Source of the DNA: an uncultured Acidobacteriota bacterium
GTDB taxonomy: Bacteria > Acidobacteriota > Terriglobia > Terriglobales > Acidobacteriaceae
Direction of reading: 5' to 3'
Length of the DNA stretch: 8,298 nt
Assembly (NCBI GenBank): GCA_903932385.1
Contig: CAIZGA010000450.1
Coordinates: 1-8,298, forward strand
A program made the translations under genes and the position numbers. Shown here piece by piece: positions 6,901 to 8,298 of this stretch. The first letter of the stretch is position 1. Every line of letters begins with the position of its first letter. Below the pieces are notes generated by a model. The model saw nothing but the letters and a program-made list of their open reading frames with translations, ran no database searches and had not been told where the DNA came from.

Positions 6901-8298
6901 ATTAATCATCGCCAACACGGTTGGCCCAAGAATGTACGGCGAAAGTACCGTCTCGTAAATTTCATTCCAGAAGGAGTGCCGATAGCGGCTCTGCACACGC
7001 GAGTTGGTCATGCTGGCCAGCACCAGGTGCGGCATTGCATAGGCCACAATCGCCACCCAGTAGCCGGGGATAATCACGCGGCCCAGCAGCATGTACACCA
7101 GAGGTGCCAGCAGAAACACCAACCGCGGCACCGCATACATAAAGTGCATCATCGCATTGAAGTAGCACAACCGCTGCGTCAACTTCATTTTGCCAGCGAA
7201 GAGCGGATTATCGGTGCGCAGGATCTGAATCATGCCGCGCGCCCAGCGAACGCGCTGGCCCACATGCGCAGAAAGTTTTGCTGTGGCCAAACCCGCCGCC
7301 TGCGCAATGTTGATGTATGCCGTGCCCCAGCCTAGTTTCTGCATACGCAGCGATGTGTGCGCGTCTTCGGTCACCGTCTCCACCGCAATGCCGCCGACTT
7401 CATCCAGTGCCGTGCGGCGCAGCACCGCACAGGAGCCGCAGAAAAATGTGGCATCCCACAAATCATTGCCGTCCTGCACAATGCCGTAGAAAAGTTCGTC
7501 TTCGCTGGGAATGGTTTTGTACTGCAGCAGGTTGCGTTCAAACGGGTCCGGCGAATAAAAGTGGTGCGGCGTTTGCAGCATCGCCAGAGTGTTATCTGCC
7601 AGCAGCCAACCCATCGTCATCTGCAGAAAGCTTCGCGTGGGAACGTGGTCGCAATCGAAAATCGCCACAAAGGGCGAGTCCATTTTTGTCAGCGCATGAT
7701 TAATATTGCCGGCCTTGGCGTGGTTGTGTTCCAACCGCGTTACATATCCCACACCGGCGTCCGCGGCAAATTGTTTAAAGTCCGCGCGCGAGCCATCGTC
7801 CAGAATGTAGACGTGCAGTTTCTCCGGCGGATAATCCATCGCGTTGGCGGCCAGGACAGTGTACCGCACCAGCGAAAGTTCTTCATTGTAAGAAGGAATC
7901 AGCACGTCCACATGCGGCCAGAGTTTATCGTCGGCCGGCAATGGCAACGGCTTGCGGCCCAGCGGCCGTGCCGTCTGCATATATCCCAGCACCATAATCA
8001 ACATGGTGTAGAGCTCTGCCGTCAGCAGCAGGAACATGAAAATCCAGTCCACCGTCAGGTGCTGGTTGGCCGCGTCCGACGCATAATCCACCACGGTGTG
8101 AATGCGCCACCAGCCGTAGCGGAGCGTGGCCGTCATGGAGATGATCATCAGCCCGATGGTCATTAGCCGCGAGCTCGACATGCGGTTCAACAGAATCGCC
8201 AGAATAATGGAGACGATGCCCAGCGCCATTTGCTTGGGCCATGCCAGATACAGCGTGATGAATTGGAATAAGAGGAAGGCGCAGGCCGCGCCCATCAG
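3901..8298 (-). CDS. bcsAB: Fused cellulose synthase BcsA-BcsB, N-terminus cut by the window
   Basis: This inner-membrane enzyme polymerises UDP-glucose into beta-1,4-glucan and extrudes it; 1464 residues are visible from the ATG at 8295, and the frame stays open to the window edge. BcsA part: membrane segments at about 2-18, 22-37, 44-57 and 83-105; GT2 catalytic domain about 127-360 with Asp166/167 (LDDGS), DCD at 214-216, FFCGS at 284-288, catalytic TED at 309-311 and QRVRW at 347-351; more membrane segments about 380-540; gating loop FNVTDKGE at 471-478. A PilZ domain (about 549-645) has RHSVR (550-554) and DMSVGG (577-582), the complete c-di-GMP-binding signature, so activation by c-di-GMP is expected. 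A hydrophobic segment (693-704) and an Ala/Thr/Pro linker lead to BcsB: carbohydrate-binding and flavodoxin-like modules about 760-1400, then a C-terminal membrane anchor (about 1426-1446). No catalytic residue is missing. Comparison with Rhodobacter BcsA suggests roughly 20 or more N-terminal residues lie outside. Stop TAG at 3901-3903. Confidence 0.95.
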   Translation of the reverse strand: MMGAACAFLLFQFITLYLAWPKQMALGIVSIILAILLNRMSSSRLMTIGLMIISMTATLRYGWWRIHTVVDYASDAANQHLTVDWIFMFLLLTAELYTMLIMVLGYMQTARPLGRKPLPLPADDKLWPHVDVLIPSYNEELSLVRYTVLAANAMDYPPEKLHVYILDDGSRADFKQFAADAGVGYVTRLEHNHAKAGNINHALTKMDSPFVAIFDCDHVPTRSFLQMTMGWLLADNTLAMLQTPHHFYSPDPFERNLLQYKTIPSEDELFYGIVQDGNDLWDATFFCGSCAVLRRTALDEVGGIAVETVTEDAHTSLRMQKLGWGTAYINIAQAAGLATAKLSAHVGQRVRWARGMIQILRTDNPLFAGKMKLTQRLCYFNAMMHFMYAVPRLVFLLAPLVYMLLGRVIIPGYWVAIVAYAMPHLVLASMTNSRVQSRYRHSFWNEIYETVLSPYILGPTVLAMINPKLGKFNVTDKGETMDVSRFDRHIARPVIFLLFLNFLGVCMAPYRMFVLDPEHRGTILMNLFWVMFNVVILGVAAAVAYEHRQLRHSVRIVTKLTVVIQRQDGTILTGKTIDMSVGGASTRINIDASFFLGEKLRIRFPEQTQDAEITAVVVGTGKDGELRLEFDLGTIADQETLTRALYSRADSWIRNIDSLEADRPLISLLRVCRLSVTGIYQVLRDIMPFTGQKAAMLLVLLLGSLQMHGQTAKKQKMFAPPATTTAAAPAKTIAATPNAATPPNATGTTTATDATPVGYKQSISLHQMGLQKPISMSGPHSYYSAYFTLPYTVLTRTASLQIDYHFAAGLSAASTSLKVMLNDTLFATLTPTDTATGTVVTLPMPADLLQRSNTITFEFTGNGVLLSAEQAQRQALAVIDDTSAVTITGDMIPFHNDLSLLPLPFFDSAIQTPTTIPFVFLAPPDAKMLQAAGAVASWFGILASSTPVRFHVVIGKIPTGNAVVFMTNSDPEAATLQLQGGGGGVIALRTNPNDANSSLLVLSGSDEDALLAAAGSLSLHHAASSTDLNSNGPPQGDTLRVTDYKQPALRQVDDAPRWLPPSKSVPLGSFSTPQAMQTDGSQPIPIYFRVPPDQFYGEKQNLALHLGYRYNAAPLAAGSMLRIYLNTKLITEIPLLPGSDFNDHERWVVVPVEFMRPSSNTLMFSYDFNLKTQNGGVTPFGSILNWTALDTSGLHYWTRMPNLELFANAGYPFTRFSDLAETVVVMPTVPSAEELELYLLLMSHCGMQTGTPALHVTLSGPETILEHNRDYLLLGTVKDQPAFAALDDRLPVTYDANGIHVKQKDSMLTPIERKWSEWMKMLGPLDVINIEPQPLPSNDGGMPEVMVEGLQSPDSPGRSIVLLELKDNDSVEKFADAFLPRSQSSDLHGNVALLRSGIFSSYDVAGDVYFIGNISWYEAMRIWMTQYYWLLLIVAILASMLLAGWFLDSLERLAEARLRLEEDAD
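6028..6240 (-). other. BcsA-BcsB junction: signal-peptide-like segment and Ala/Thr/Pro linker
   Basis: Residues 686-709 of the visible synthase read like a signal peptide: Met686, Lys692, the hydrophobic run AAMLLVLLLGSL (693-704), then a short polar c-region. After a Lys-rich stretch (712-715), residues about 717-756 are dominated by Ala, Thr, Pro and Asn and look disordered. The first recognisable BcsB beta-sandwich follows. The segment must carry the chain from cytoplasm to periplasm, either as a retained membrane anchor or as a site cut by signal peptidase. That it derives from the leader of a once separate BcsB is an inference. Confidence 0.65.

Noticed and set aside
7357..8166. 269-codon + strand frame opposite the BcsA catalytic region
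   Set aside because: It lies opposite the conserved membrane and GT2 region of the synthase, and its His/Gln/Arg/Val-rich product resembles no known family.

Overview
The window most likely comes from an acidobacterium of the Terriglobales/Acidobacteriaceae type. This is an inference from gene content: an Oar-like TonB-dependent receptor with an N-terminal carboxypeptidase-regulatory-like domain, a class strongly expanded in Acidobacteriota, lies next to a fused BcsA-BcsB cellulose synthase, and the coding DNA is moderately GC-rich. No rRNA or other marker is present to settle the taxonomy.

Layout, left to right. (1) Bases 1-276, + strand: the 3' part of a small KdgF-like cupin gene, cut at its N-terminus by the window edge. 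(2) Bases 277-667: a 391-bp intergenic region with no convincing gene. It is AT-richer than its surroundings (about 45% GC over 361-660, counted by eye) and carries several short dyad symmetries and only weak promoter-like boxes. (3) Bases 668-3820, + strand: a complete 1050-residue outer-membrane receptor with a GTG start, a good Shine-Dalgarno sequence and a signal peptide. Its most distinctive part is a 56-residue, 75% glycine tract just before the last two beta strands. (4) Bases 3821-3900: a short convergent gap holding a perfect 10-bp-stem terminator that probably serves both strands. (5) Bases 3901-8298, - strand: a very large cellulose synthase in which the catalytic BcsA subunit (with its PilZ c-di-GMP sensor) and the periplasmic BcsB subunit form one open reading frame. 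It runs off the right edge, so its N-terminus is missing.

How the genes relate. The receptor and the cellulose synthase converge on a shared terminator, so they are separate transcription units. The synthase should polymerise UDP-glucose on the cytoplasmic side and pass the glucan through its own membrane channel to the BcsB part, under c-di-GMP control through PilZ. Its gene is the last of its unit: any bcsZ or bcsC partner must lie upstream, outside the window, or elsewhere. The cupin and the receptor are co-oriented but 391 bp apart, so a shared operon is doubtful; a shared role in carbohydrate use is only a guess.

I do not see a clearly new biological system here. The points most worth a second look are the BcsA-BcsB junction, which looks like a preserved BcsB signal peptide followed by an Ala/Thr/Pro linker, and the glycine tract of the receptor, which topology counting places on the periplasmic side of the barrel.
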